A stretch of 64,000 nucleotides of DNA from Enterovirga rhinocerotis (lineage in GTDB: Bacteria > Pseudomonadota > Alphaproteobacteria > Rhizobiales > Beijerinckiaceae), in assembly GCF_004363955.1 (NCBI RefSeq), contig NZ_SNZR01000011.1:1054001-1118000 (forward strand), given 5' to 3'. The position numbers and the translations under genes are program-made. This document shows positions 38,425 to 47,693 of this stretch, one piece after another. The notes under the pieces were generated by a model. The model was not told the DNA's origin and did no database searches. It was given only the letters and a program-made list of their open reading frames with translations. Within the stretch, counting starts at the first letter, position 1, and every line of letters begins with the position of its first letter.

Positions 38425-38695
38425 GCAGGACCCAGCCATTCGGACTCGTTCGTAGCCGGCCATTGCTTTTGATTCGATTAAGCCGAACCGGCGATCTCTT
38501 GGAAGCAACGTGCCGGATCGGCGCCGAATCTTGCAGGCGCGAGTATAGTGAACGCTTGTCTTGGTCCGGCCCCGAACCGGATCGCGTATTGCGGTGGCGG
38601 GGCGGCATCTTCGGGCGGTTCCGGCGGGCGCGCCTTGACAGCCGCATCGCCCTCTCGCAGATGCCGGCCATGTCGCACTTGATCCCGGCCGCGTG
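38425..38695. other. 271-nt region between the flp pilin and thrB
   Basis: This is the divergent control region of the pilin and of thrB. Near 38463-38480 it is AT-richer (TTGCTTTTGATTCGATTAAG), which suits a leftward promoter for flp. I see no hairpin or open frame of interest. Confidence 0.4.
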
Positions 38696-39664
38696 ATGGC
38701 CGTCTACACCGATGTCTCGGACGAGGACCTGCGCGCCTTCGTCGCCGGCTACGATCTCGGCGACGTGCTCTCCTTCAAGGGGATCGCGGAGGGTGTCGAG
38801 AACTCCAATTTCTTCCTCCAGACGACGAGCGGCCCCTTCATCCTGACGCTCTACGAGAGGCGGGTCCGGGAAGAGGACCTGCCGTTCTTCCTCGGCCTGA
38901 TGGAGCACCTGTCGGCGCGCGGCCTCAATTGCCCGGTTCCCGTGCGCAACCGGGCCGGCATGGCCCTCGGCCGCCTCGCGGGCCGGCCGGCCGTCATCGT
39001 GACCTTCCTCGACGGCCTCGCGGTCAAGCGGCCGTCGGCGGCGCATTGCCGGGCGGTGGGAGCGGCGCTCGCGCGCCTTCACGAAGCGGGTCGCGACTTT
39101 CCGATCGAGCGCGCCAATGCGCTATCGCTGCCCGGCTGGGCGCCGCTCTTCGCGCGGGCGGAAGCCGAGGCGGACCGCGTCGCCGACGGTCTCGCGGGAC
39201 GCGCGCGCCGCGAACTCGCTCATCTCGCAGACGCCTGGCCCTCCGGCCTCCCGAGCGGCGTGATCCATGCCGATCTCTTCACCGACAACGTCTTCTTCAT
39301 CGGACCGGAGCTGTCGGGGCTGATCGACTTCTACTTCGCCTGCACCGATGCCTTCGCCTACGATCTCGCGATCTGCCTCAACGCCTGGTGCTTCGAGGCG
39401 GATTGCTCCTTCAACCTGACGAAGGGCACGGCGATGATCGGCGGCTACCAATCCGTCCGTCCGCTCGAGCCGGCCGAGGTGGCGTCTCTGCCGACGCTCT
39501 GCCGGGGCTCGGCCCTGCGCTTCATGCTGACGCGCCTCGTCGACTGGTTGAACGTGCCGCCGGGGGCGCTGGTGCGGCCGAAGGATCCTCTCGAATACGA
39601 TCGCAAGCTCGCCTTCCATCGACGGGTCGAGACCGCGCGGGAATATGGATGGATGGCGCGATGA
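38696..39664 (+). CDS. thrB: homoserine kinase, ThrB of the APH-fold type
   Basis: A 322-residue homoserine kinase of the aminoglycoside-phosphotransferase fold, not the GHMP fold of E. coli. The catalytic loop is [13 protein letters not shown] near residue 193, followed by the metal-binding Asp in [18 protein letters not shown]. The N-terminal [22 protein letters not shown] is the family start. It phosphorylates homoserine for threonine synthase, encoded at 45850-47265. Its TGA overlaps the rnhA ATG. A GTG three nt before the ATG is also in frame. Confidence 0.94.
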   Translation: MAVYTDVSDEDLRAFVAGYDLGDVLSFKGIAEGVENSNFFLQTTSGPFILTLYERRVREEDLPFFLGLMEHLSARGLNCPVPVRNRAGMALGRLAGRPAVIVTFLDGLAVKRPSAAHCRAVGAALARLHEAGRDFPIERANALSLPGWAPLFARAEAEADRVADGLAGRARRELAHLADAWPSGLPSGVIHADLFTDNVFFIGPELSGLIDFYFACTDAFAYDLAICLNAWCFEADCSFNLTKGTAMIGGYQSVRPLEPAEVASLPTLCRGSALRFMLTRLVDWLNVPPGALVRPKDPLEYDRKLAFHRRVETAREYGWMAR

Positions 39665-40119
39665 GCGAGCGTGTGACGATCTACACGGATGGGGCCTGTT
39701 CGGGGAATCCGGGCCCGGGTGGCTGGGGCGCGCTCCTGATCTTCGGCGAGGCCGAGCGGGAGCTTTCGGGCGCCGAGCCGCACACGACGAACAACCGCAT
39801 GGAGCTGATGGCGGCGATCTCGGCTCTCGAGGCCCTGAAACGCCCCTGCACGGTCGATCTGCACACCGACAGTCAGTACGTGCGCAACGGCATCTCGACC
39901 TGGATCGCCGGCTGGAAGAAGAAAGGCTGGCTGACGGCCGATCGAAAGCCGGTCAAGAACGAGGATCTGTGGCGCCGCCTCGATGCCGCGCGCGAGCGGC
40001 ACGAGGTCAGCTGGCATTGGGTCAAGGGCCATGCCGACGATGCCCGCAACAACCGGGTCGACGGCATGGCGCGGGGCGCCATCGAGGCGATGCGGCGGGG
40101 TCCGGTCGGAAACCCGTGA
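39661..40119 (+). CDS. rnhA: ribonuclease HI
   Basis: A 152-residue nuclease that cuts RNA in RNA-DNA hybrids. All catalytic acids are visible: [15 protein letters not shown] (Asp10), [10 protein letters not shown] (Glu), LHTDSQYV (Asp) and NNRVDGMAR (Asp near residue 134). The basic protrusion [16 protein letters not shown] binds the hybrid. Length is standard. The ATG shares bases with the thrB stop, a coupling found across Rhizobiales. Confidence 0.96.
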   Translation: MSERVTIYTDGACSGNPGPGGWGALLIFGEAERELSGAEPHTTNNRMELMAAISALEALKRPCTVDLHTDSQYVRNGISTWIAGWKKKGWLTADRKPVKNEDLWRRLDAARERHEVSWHWVKGHADDARNNRVDGMARGAIEAMRRGPVGNP

Positions 40120-40158
40120 TCCGCCGCCCCGCCTGAGCGCCGCGTCAGGGAGAGGCGA

Positions 40159-40656
40159 TCAGCCCTCGCCCCGGAGCGCCTTGAGCAGGGCCTCGGCGCC
40201 CGAGACGTCGGCCTTGCCGGGCGTGTCCTCGACCGCGAGGGACGTCACGGTGCCGTCGTCGACGACCATGGCGTAGCGCTGGGAGCGGATGCCGAGCCCG
40301 AAGCCCGAGCCGTCGAAGGACAGGCCGATGGCCTTGGCGAAGTCGCCGTTGCCGTCGGAGACCATCTCGACCTTGCCGTCCGCGCCGGCCGCCGTGCTCC
40401 AGGCCTTCAGAACGAACACGTCGTTGGTCGAGGTGACGAGGATGGCCTCGATCCCGCCTGCCTTGATGTCGTCGGCATGGGTGACGTAGCCGGGAAGGTG
40501 GTTGCGGTCGCAAGTCGGCGTGAAGGCACCGGGAACGGCGACGAGCACGACCTTGCGCCCCTTGAACAGGTCGTCCGTCGTCTTGGCGGCCGGTCCGTCG
40601 GATGTCATCACCCGGAACGTCGCTTGGGGGAGTTGGTCGCCGACCTTGATCGCCAT
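40159..40656 (-). CDS. Prx5-type peroxiredoxin
   Basis: A 165-residue thiol peroxidase. The active site is PGAFTPTCDRNHLPGY with the peroxidatic Cys49. No second resolving Cys is seen, so it may act as a one-Cys enzyme using glutathione or glutaredoxin. The family segments MAIKVGDQLPQATFRVM and FGLGIRSQRYAMVVDDG are complete. It reduces hydrogen peroxide and alkyl hydroperoxides in the cytoplasm. It is divergent from yqgE across 129 nt. Confidence 0.92.
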   Translation of the reverse strand: MAIKVGDQLPQATFRVMTSDGPAAKTTDDLFKGRKVVLVAVPGAFTPTCDRNHLPGYVTHADDIKAGGIEAILVTSTNDVFVLKAWSTAAGADGKVEMVSDGNGDFAKAIGLSFDGSGFGLGIRSQRYAMVVDDGTVTSLAVEDTPGKADVSGAEALLKALRGEG

Positions 40657-40785
40657 GAATACGTCTCCGCTGAAAGAGGATTGACCGCTTACAGCGGCCA
40701 CGCGGCCGCGTCGAGGACACGCGGCGCAGGCGGCCGCGACCGGGAGGCGGGTGGACAAGCTTTCGCTTCCGCGTAGCATGAGCCC

Positions 40786-41412
40786 ATGACACGATCCGGG
40801 CTCTCACCAGCGAGCAAGGCGCGCGGCGGCCAATCGGGCTATCTCGATGGGCAGATGCTGGTCGCCATGCCCGGCATGGACGACGAGCGCTTTCGGCGCA
40901 GCGTCATCTACCTGTGCGCCCATTCGGACGAAGGCGCGATGGGCATCGTGATCAACCGTCCGGCCCCCGATCTCAGCTTTCCCGACCTGCTGGTCCAGCT
41001 CGGCGTCATCCCTGCCGGCGGCGGGATCCGGCTGCCGCAGCATGCCGAGCGGATGGCGGTGCTCATGGGCGGCCCGGTCGAGACGAGCCGTGGCTTCGTC
41101 CTCCACACGCCCGACTTCTTCCTCGACGAGTCGACGCTCCCGATCGACGACGACGTCTGCCTCACCGCGACCGTGGACATCCTGCGCGCCATCGCGCGGG
41201 GGAAGGGGCCGGAAAACGCGATCCTGGCCCTCGGCTATGCGGGCTGGCGGCCGGGTCAGCTCGAGAGCGAGATCCAGGCAAACGGCTGGCTGAACTGCCC
41301 GGCCGATCCGGGCCTGATCTTCGGGCCGGCCCTCGACGCCAAATACGATCTCGCCCTGCGCAAGATCGGCATCGATCTCGGCATGCTGTCGACGCAAGCC
41401 GGCCACGCCTGA
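40786..41412 (+). CDS. YqgE/AlgH family protein (UPF0301)
   Basis: A 208-residue UPF0301 protein. Conserved blocks are [35 protein letters not shown], then [17 protein letters not shown] and [17 protein letters not shown]. These fit the family throughout. The AlgH/YqgE name implies a link to alginate regulation in Pseudomonas, which is not proven for alphaproteobacteria. The function remains unknown. Confidence 0.9.
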   Translation: MTRSGLSPASKARGGQSGYLDGQMLVAMPGMDDERFRRSVIYLCAHSDEGAMGIVINRPAPDLSFPDLLVQLGVIPAGGGIRLPQHAERMAVLMGGPVETSRGFVLHTPDFFLDESTLPIDDDVCLTATVDILRAIARGKGPENAILALGYAGWRPGQLESEIQANGWLNCPADPGLIFGPALDAKYDLALRKIGIDLGMLSTQAGHA

Positions 41413-41424
41413 GCGGGCTGGCCG

Positions 41425-44346
41425 TCAGGCTGCGTCGGCCCGGCCCGCACCCACGAGTTCCCGAGCCTGCGCGGACGTCATCGCCTCGCCGAAGACGAAG
41501 CCCTGCGCGTAGTCGCAGCCGAGATGGAAGAGTTCGATCGCCTCGGACTCGCTCTCGACCCCCTCGGCCACGACATCCATGCCGAGCTCCTGCGCCAGCC
41601 TCAGGATCGAGCGCAGGATGAGCGGCTTGCCGTTGGCGAGGTCGCGCACGAAGGACTGGTCGACCTTGATCGTGTCGAAGGGGAAGCGCTGGAGGTAGGA
41701 CAGCGCCGAGTAGCCCGTGCCGAAATCGTCGAGCGACAGGCCCGCGCCGAGATCGCGGATCCGGGTCAGGATCTGGGCGGCATATTCCGGGTTCTCCATC
41801 ACGAGGCTCTCGGTGAGCTCGAGCTTGAGGGAGCCGGGCACGATGGCGGTGCGGCTCAGCACCGATTTCAGGTCGTGCAGGAGGTCGTGCTTCAGGAGCT
41901 GCCGGCTCGAGACGTTGACCGAGGCGAAGATCGGCGGATCGACATCGAGCGCGCTCTGCCAGACGGCGAGCTCCCGCGCCGCGCGGTCGAGGGCGAACAG
42001 GCCGAGATCGACGATGAGCCCCGTCTCCTCCGCCAGCGGGATGAAGGTCTGCGGCCCGATGGCCCCGAAGCGCGGATGGTCCCAGCGCAGCAGGGCCTCG
42101 AAGCCGGCGATGGTGCGGTCCTCCAGCCGGACGATCGGCTGGAACGCCACCCGCATCTCGCCGCGGTCGAGGGCGCGCCGGAGATCGCTTTCGAGGCCGA
42201 GGCGATCGCCGCGCGTCGTCTGCCGCATGGCGGGATCGTAGCGCTCGACCTGATCGCCGCCGAGGCGCTTGGCATGCGCGACTGCGATCTCCGCCTCGCG
42301 CACCAGCTCCTCCGGCTTGGCCCGGCGGCTCGGATCATGCCGCGCGATGCCGGTCGAGCCGGTCACGAAGATCTCGCGCTCCGCATAGGTGATCGGGCTC
42401 GAGATGGATTGCCGGATCTGCTCGCCGAGGATCTCGATCCGCTCGTCCTGCTGCTCCGAGAGCAGGAGGATCGCGAAGGTGTCTCCGGACAGCCGCGCCA
42501 GCGTGTCCTGCGGGCGGATCAGCCGCGAGAGGCGGCGCGAGAAGGTCAGGAGGATCGAATCCCCGGCCGAGTGGCCGACCGAATCGTTGATGTGCTTGAA
42601 GCGGTCGAGATTGACGACGATGACGGCCGGCCGCCATTCGTCGTCCTCAGCCCCCAGCGCCAGCGCCGCCTCGATCCGGTCGAGGAAGAGGTGGCGGTTC
42701 GGCAGACCCGTCAGATTGTCGTGGACCGCGTCCTGGAGGATGCGCTCCTCGGCGGTCTTGGCATCCGTGACGTCGGTCAGCGTGCCGATGATGCGGATGA
42801 CCTCCCCGTCCGTCCCGATCACGGGCCGGGCCTTGAGCCGAAACCAGTGGAAGGGGCCGGCGGTCGAGCGCAGTCGGAAATCCTGGCAGAGCCGTCCGCG
42901 CCGGTTCTCGATCACGGCGTCGAGCGCGGTCCGGTAGCGGTCGCGGTCGAGCGTGTGTACGGCGTCGAGCCAGTCGAGCGAGGAGCCGCCGAGCGTGCCT
43001 CGCCTCAGGCCGAGCGAGTGCTCGACCTCGGGCGAGACGTGGATCTTGTCGCTGGCGACGTCCCAGTCGAACACCATGTCGCCGGACCCGGCGAGCGCGA
43101 GCGCGCGCCGTTCCGCCTCGCTCCCCTGGCCGCCCGCGATGGCGCCGCCCGAGAAGGCGTGCTGCATCACGGTGAAGCCGATCAGCATCACGATCAGGAC
43201 GAGGCCGCCGATGAGCGCCGGCTGTGCCAGTTCGGTCGAGATGCGGTCCGCCACCGTCAGGCCGGCGGCCGCCACCCAGACGCAGAGAAGAAGCCAGGTC
43301 GGGATCAGCATGATCGCGCGGTCGAACCCGCGCACGGCGAGGTTCAGAACGAGGATCAGCCCGACCGCGGCGAGGACGCCGATCGAGATGCGCGAGATGC
43401 CGGCGGCCGTCGCCGGGTCAATCACGGCGAAGCCGGTCAGCGCGCCGAGGAAGAGCAGCCACAGCAGCGTGACCGTGCTGTAGCGGATATGCCAGCGGCT
43501 GAGGTTCAGATAGGCGAAGAGGAAGACGAGGAGCGTGATCGCGAGAACCGCCTCGGCCCCCGCCCGGTAGATGCGCTCGGTCGCGTCGCTGATCGAGAAG
43601 ATGCGCTGGAAGAAGCCGAAATCGATGCAGGCATAGGCGAGGACGGCCCAGGCCAGCGCCGCGGCCGCCGGGAAGATCAACGCGCCCTTCACGACGAAGA
43701 CGATGGTCAGGAAGAGGGCGAGGAGACCCGCGATGCCGATGATGATGCCCTTGTAGAGCGTCAGCCCGTTGAGCTTGCGGCGATAGGCGTCGGCCTCCCA
43801 CAGGACGACCTGGCCGATCCGGGGGGCGGCGAGTTCGGCGACGAACGTGACCGTGGTCCCGGGGTCGATCGTGATCTGGAACAGGTCCGCGTCGGGCGAA
43901 GGCTCTCGCTCCGGCCGGATGCCTTCGCTGGCGGTGATGGCGGCGATGCGGGTCGAGCCGAGATCGGGCCAGATGATGCCGGAGCCGACCAGCCGGAAAT
44001 GCGGCGCCACGAGAAGCCGTTCGATCTGCTCGTCGGACGAGTTCGTGAGCGCGAAGACGATCCAGCCCTGGGTCGAGCCGCCGTCGCGCGCCTTCACCGC
44101 GATGCGCCGGACGATGCCGTCGCGGCCGGGCGCGGTGGAGATCTGGATCGTGTCCTCGGTGGTGTCGTAGCGCTCGATCTTCGACGTGAGGTCGATCGCA
44201 ACGCTCTTGGGCGTCACGCGCACGGCTTCCACGGCCGACGCATGGCCGGAGATCAGGACGATGCCGGCGAGGAGGGCCAGAACGGCGAGGAGAGGGCGGA
44301 TCGCGCGCAAAATCGGGAAAGGTCCGGGTCGAGTCAGCCGGCCCAC
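41425..44346 (-). CDS. membrane sensor with PAS-like, degenerate GGDEF and EAL domains
   Basis: A protein of about 973 residues (GTG 44346; TTG 44310 is an alternative). A signal-anchor segment is followed by a periplasmic beta domain of about 170 residues, then seven or eight TM helices resembling 7TMR-DISM, a PAS-like domain (GDMVFDWDVASDKIHVSPEVEHSLGL, then FHWFRLKARPVIGTDGEV), a GGDEF-like domain and an EAL domain. The GGDEF signature is replaced by SGDTF, so cyclase activity is unlikely. The EAL part keeps EALLRW, DDFGTGYS and the ESLVMEN glutamate region, so it should hydrolyse cyclic di-GMP. The sensed signal is unknown. Confidence 0.85.
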   Translation of the reverse strand: MGRLTRPGPFPILRAIRPLLAVLALLAGIVLISGHASAVEAVRVTPKSVAIDLTSKIERYDTTEDTIQISTAPGRDGIVRRIAVKARDGGSTQGWIVFALTNSSDEQIERLLVAPHFRLVGSGIIWPDLGSTRIAAITASEGIRPEREPSPDADLFQITIDPGTTVTFVAELAAPRIGQVVLWEADAYRRKLNGLTLYKGIIIGIAGLLALFLTIVFVVKGALIFPAAAALAWAVLAYACIDFGFFQRIFSISDATERIYRAGAEAVLAITLLVFLFAYLNLSRWHIRYSTVTLLWLLFLGALTGFAVIDPATAAGISRISIGVLAAVGLILVLNLAVRGFDRAIMLIPTWLLLCVWVAAAGLTVADRISTELAQPALIGGLVLIVMLIGFTVMQHAFSGGAIAGGQGSEAERRALALAGSGDMVFDWDVASDKIHVSPEVEHSLGLRRGTLGGSSLDWLDAVHTLDRDRYRTALDAVIENRRGRLCQDFRLRSTAGPFHWFRLKARPVIGTDGEVIRIIGTLTDVTDAKTAEERILQDAVHDNLTGLPNRHLFLDRIEAALALGAEDDEWRPAVIVVNLDRFKHINDSVGHSAGDSILLTFSRRLSRLIRPQDTLARLSGDTFAILLLSEQQDERIEILGEQIRQSISSPITYAEREIFVTGSTGIARHDPSRRAKPEELVREAEIAVAHAKRLGGDQVERYDPAMRQTTRGDRLGLESDLRRALDRGEMRVAFQPIVRLEDRTIAGFEALLRWDHPRFGAIGPQTFIPLAEETGLIVDLGLFALDRAARELAVWQSALDVDPPIFASVNVSSRQLLKHDLLHDLKSVLSRTAIVPGSLKLELTESLVMENPEYAAQILTRIRDLGAGLSLDDFGTGYSALSYLQRFPFDTIKVDQSFVRDLANGKPLILRSILRLAQELGMDVVAEGVESESEAIELFHLGCDYAQGFVFGEAMTSAQARELVGAGRADAA

Positions 44347-44569
44347 GAATCCGTACCGGGCACGGGGCGTTGCGGCAAGGCGTAGGGCGGGACGGTCCGC
44401 CCGAGATCGTCGTGGAGAAGGGTCGGGTCGGTCGCCAACGGCAGGGCCATGCCGGCCTCCGAACGGAAGGAGCCCGGCGAGCCTCTGCCAGCGGCGCTGC
44501 ATCGGCTGTGGATGGGCCTGCATTGCGGCTGAAAGAGGTCCTCGGGGATGGCCCTTCCCGGTGCCGTCC

Positions 44570-45853
44570 TCATGCCGCGAGCGCGGCGGCGATCCGCTCG
44601 AGAGGCGGAAGCGAGCGGATCGGCCCGATGGCGGCCAGCGTGAGCGGGCCGGCGAGCGTCCGCCGCCCGGCTGCCCGAACCTCCTCGACGGTGACAGCGT
44701 CGATATGGGCGACTGTCTCCTCGGCGGGAATGATCCGGCCCCAGGCGAGAAGCTGGCGGGCGGCGCGCTCGATCCGTCCGCCCGGCGTCTCCAAGGCCGC
44801 GAGCAGGGAGACCTTGAGCGAGGCCCGTCCCCGCGCCAGTTCCTCGGGTTCGAGCCCCTCGGCGGTCTCGCGGGCCGTGGCGGTCGCGACCTCGATCAGT
44901 TCGGGCAGGTCGCGATCGGCCGTGCCTGCGCCGATGCCGAACACGCCGCAATCGCTGTAGGGCCAGTGGAAGGCGTCGATCTCGTAGGCGAGGCCGCGCG
45001 TCTCGCGCACCTCCTGCCAGAGCCGCGAGGTCAGGCCGCCGCCGAGCGCCTGCGCGAACATGTGCATCGCGAAATAGCCGGGATCGCGGAACGAGATCCC
45101 GGGAAGGCCGATCACGACATTGGCCTGTTCGAGACGCCGCTTCAGCCGCGCCTCGCCACCCGTATAGGTGGCCGGTGCCGTCTCGGGCGCGCTGCGCGCG
45201 ACGAGGCTGCCGAGCGCGGCCTCGGCCGCCTCGACGACCTGGGCGTGGTCGACGGCGCCGGCCGCCGCCAGCACCATGCGGGCGGGCGTGTATTCGCGCT
45301 CGATGAAGGCCCGGATGCCGGCCGGCTCGAAGCGGCGGATGGTCTGCGGCCGGCCGAGGATCGGACGTCCGATCGCCTGGCCGGAAAAGGCCTTCTCCAT
45401 GAACGCGTCGCCGACCACCTCGTCGGGTGAATCCTCAATGGAAGCATATTCCTGGAGGATGACGTTGATCTCGCGTCTCAGCTCCGTCTCGTCGAAGAGC
45501 GAGTTCGTCAGGATGTCGCCCAGGACGTCGATCGCGAGCCCGACATCCTCGCCGAGAACGCGGGCGGTGTAGCTCGTGAACTCGCTGGAGGTCGCCGCGT
45601 TGATCTCGCCGCCGACATTCTCGATGTCCTCGGCGATCCGGCGCGCATTGCGGCGGGGCGTGCCCTTGAAGGCCATGTGCTCGAGGAGGTGCGAAAGCCC
45701 GTGTTCGTCGGGCTGTTCGTGCCGCGAGCCGGCCGCGACCCAGACGCCGGTCGTGGCCGTCCTGACGCCGGGAAGCGCCTCGGTCGCGACCGTGACGCCG
45801 TTCGAGAGCGTCGTGATGCGGACGCCGGCTTCCGTGCGGTCGGTCCGGCTCAT
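44570..45853 (-). CDS. M16 family zinc metallopeptidase (processing-peptidase-like)
   Basis: A 427-residue M16 peptidase related to the mitochondrial processing peptidase beta subunit. The inverted zinc motif is HLLEHMAFKGT near residues 55-65, with the distal Glu in EINVILQE. The C-terminal half holds the Arg-Tyr substrate pair region (SRLWQEVRETRGLAYEIDAF). No signal peptide is evident, so it probably acts in the cytoplasm. It overlaps thrC by 4 nt (ATGA). The pairing thrC-M16 is conserved in Rhizobiales. Confidence 0.92.
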   Translation of the reverse strand: MSRTDRTEAGVRITTLSNGVTVATEALPGVRTATTGVWVAAGSRHEQPDEHGLSHLLEHMAFKGTPRRNARRIAEDIENVGGEINAATSSEFTSYTARVLGEDVGLAIDVLGDILTNSLFDETELRREINVILQEYASIEDSPDEVVGDAFMEKAFSGQAIGRPILGRPQTIRRFEPAGIRAFIEREYTPARMVLAAAGAVDHAQVVEAAEAALGSLVARSAPETAPATYTGGEARLKRRLEQANVVIGLPGISFRDPGYFAMHMFAQALGGGLTSRLWQEVRETRGLAYEIDAFHWPYSDCGVFGIGAGTADRDLPELIEVATATARETAEGLEPEELARGRASLKVSLLAALETPGGRIERAARQLLAWGRIIPAEETVAHIDAVTVEEVRAAGRRTLAGPLTLAAIGPIRSLPPLERIAAALAA

Positions 45854-47265
45854 GCGGCCTGCCCGCGTACGGCGCGCGCTTCGCGCGAGAGGAAGGCCGC
45901 GACGGCATCGACATCGTTCGGCAGAACCGTGAAGCGCTCGGGCCGCCCCATGAGGTCGGCGAGGTGCGGGGGCAGCGGCGGCCGCACGCCCGAAGCGGCC
46001 TCCACGGCGTCCGGGAACTTGGCGGGATGAGCGGTCGAGAGCGCGACGACGGGCGTCGCCGGATCGCGCGCGAGCCGCGTGCGGGCGGCCTTCACCGCGA
46101 TGGCGGTGTGGGGGTCGAGGAGATAGCCGGCCTCGCGCCAGGTCGTGCCGATCTCGCCCGCGACCTCGGCCTCGCCGATGGCCTCGGCCTCGAACTCCGA
46201 GCGGATCCGGGCGAGGGTCTCGGGCGCGATGGTGAAGGCGCCCGATTGCCGCAGCGAGGCCATCGCGCGGCGCACGGGCTCCGGGTCGCGCCCGCCGGCG
46301 TCGAACAGCAGCCGCTCGAAATTGGAGGAGACCTGGATGTCCATCGAGGGCGAGGTCGTCGGCACGACGCCCGTCACCTCGTAGCGCCCGCTCGCCAGCG
46401 AGCGGACGAGGATGTCGTTGGCATTCGTCGCGATGGTGAGGCCCGCGATGGGCAGGCCCATGCGCCGCGCCACCCAGCCGGCGAGGACGTCGCCGAAATT
46501 CCCGGTCGGGACCGAGAAGGCGACTTCGCGGTGCGGCGCGCCGAGGGCGACGGCCGCGGTGAAGTAATAGACGGCCTGCGCCGCGACTCGCGCCCAGTTG
46601 ATCGAATTCACGCCCGACAGCCGCATCTCGGTGCGGAAGTCCTCGCGGCCGAACAGCGCCTTCACGATGGCCTGGCAATCGTCGAAGGAGCCCTCGATCG
46701 CGAGGGCGTGCACGTTCGGCGCCGCGACGGTCGTCATCTGCCGGCGCTGCACCTCCGAGACGCGACCATGCGGATAGAGGATGAAGACGTCCGCGCGGCT
46801 CGAATTCTCGAAGGCCGCCACGGCCGCGCTGCCGGTATCGCCGGAGGTCGCCCCGACGATGGTCGCCCGCTGCCCCCGCGCCGCGAGGACGTGGTCCATG
46901 AGGCGCCCGAGGAGCTGCATCGCCACGTCCTTGAACGCGAGCGTCGGGCCGTGGAACAGCTCGAGGACGAACAGATTGTCGGCGAGCTGCACGAGCGGGC
47001 AGACGGCCGGATGACGGAAGCCGGCATAGGCGTCCTTGATCATCGCGGCGAAAGCCTGCGTCTCGATCTCACCGTCCGCGAGGAGACCCAGGACCTCCTC
47101 GGCGACCTCGGCATAGGGACGCCCCGCGAAACCCGCGATCGCGTCGTGCGACAGGGCGGGGAAGCGTTCGGGCAGGTAGAGGCCGCCGTCGCTTGCGAGG
47201 CCCGTCATGAGCGCGTCGGTGAAGGGCAGGGCGGGAGCCTCGCCGCGGGTGGAGATATGCAGCAT
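45850..47265 (-). CDS. thrC: threonine synthase
   Basis: A 471-residue PLP enzyme that converts O-phosphohomoserine to threonine. It opens MLHISTRGEAPALPFTDALMTGLASDGGLYLPE, the class II ThrC start. The PLP lysine is in GPTLAFKDVAMQLLG near residue 115 and the phosphate-binding loop is GATSGDTGSAA. Length is typical. thrB is 6 kb away on the other strand. Its upstream region is shared with the SMR gene. Confidence 0.96.
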   Translation of the reverse strand: MLHISTRGEAPALPFTDALMTGLASDGGLYLPERFPALSHDAIAGFAGRPYAEVAEEVLGLLADGEIETQAFAAMIKDAYAGFRHPAVCPLVQLADNLFVLELFHGPTLAFKDVAMQLLGRLMDHVLAARGQRATIVGATSGDTGSAAVAAFENSSRADVFILYPHGRVSEVQRRQMTTVAAPNVHALAIEGSFDDCQAIVKALFGREDFRTEMRLSGVNSINWARVAAQAVYYFTAAVALGAPHREVAFSVPTGNFGDVLAGWVARRMGLPIAGLTIATNANDILVRSLASGRYEVTGVVPTTSPSMDIQVSSNFERLLFDAGGRDPEPVRRAMASLRQSGAFTIAPETLARIRSEFEAEAIGEAEVAGEIGTTWREAGYLLDPHTAIAVKAARTRLARDPATPVVALSTAHPAKFPDAVEAASGVRPPLPPHLADLMGRPERFTVLPNDVDAVAAFLSREARAVRGQAA

Positions 47266-47303
47266 CGCGATGTCCGGATCGTTGGCGGATCACTTAAGGG
47301 CAG

Positions 47304-47328
47304 CGCTCCGGAACGCCAAGCCGGAGCG
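47304..47328. other. hairpin in the thrC-gdx intergenic region
   Basis: CGCTCCGG (47304-47311) and CCGGAGCG (47321-47328) form a perfect 8-bp stem with a 9-nt AACGCCAAG loop. It lies 42 nt before the SMR start. It could be a leader stem-loop or part of a binding site. Guanidine riboswitch features are not convincing. Confidence 0.4.
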
Positions 47329-47369
47329 GGGAGTTGCGTCGGGCCGGCCGGAGGCCTACCGCCCCGCCG

Positions 47370-47684
47370 ATGACCTGGTTCATTCTCTTCGTCGCGGGCC
47401 TGTTCGAGATCGGCTGGGCCATCGGCCTGAAATACACCGAGGGCTTCACACGCCCCATCCCCACCATCCTGACGCTTGTCTGCATGGTGGCGAGCGTCCT
47501 GCTTCTCGGCGTCGCGCTGAAGACCCTGCCGGTGGGGACCGGCTATGCGGTCTGGACGGGAATCGGCACCGTCGGCACCGCGATCCTCGGCATGATCCTG
47601 TTCGGCGATCCGGCGACGATCCTGCGCATCGCCTGCATCGGCCTGATCCTCGCGGGCATCATCGGCCTCAAGGTCGTCAGCTAG
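47370..47684 (+). CDS. SMR family transporter, SugE/Gdx type
   Basis: A 104-residue protein with four TM helices. TM1 carries the essential Glu in FVAGLFEIGWAIGLKY, and the LPVGTGYAVWTGIGTVGTAILG segment is the SugE/Gdx signature (Trp and Gly pattern) that separates it from EmrE. Gdx proteins exchange guanidinium for protons and act as dual-topology dimers in the inner membrane. A guanidinium role is inferred from the subfamily; no guanidine riboswitch is evident. It converges on the PKS-associated synthase, 9 nt apart. Confidence 0.87.
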   Translation: MTWFILFVAGLFEIGWAIGLKYTEGFTRPIPTILTLVCMVASVLLLGVALKTLPVGTGYAVWTGIGTVGTAILGMILFGDPATILRIACIGLILAGIIGLKVVS

Positions 47685-47693
47685 CCGCCGCTC

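Noticed and set aside
41524-44385. A 953-codon plus-strand frame opposite the EAL protein
   Set aside because: Low-complexity charged translation with no motif; shadow of the EAL gene.
47281-47369. Guanidine riboswitch upstream of the SMR exporter
   Set aside because: Only one clear stem is present, and its loop AACGCCAAG does not give the ACGR pair required for guanidine-II; no guanidine-I or III core was found.
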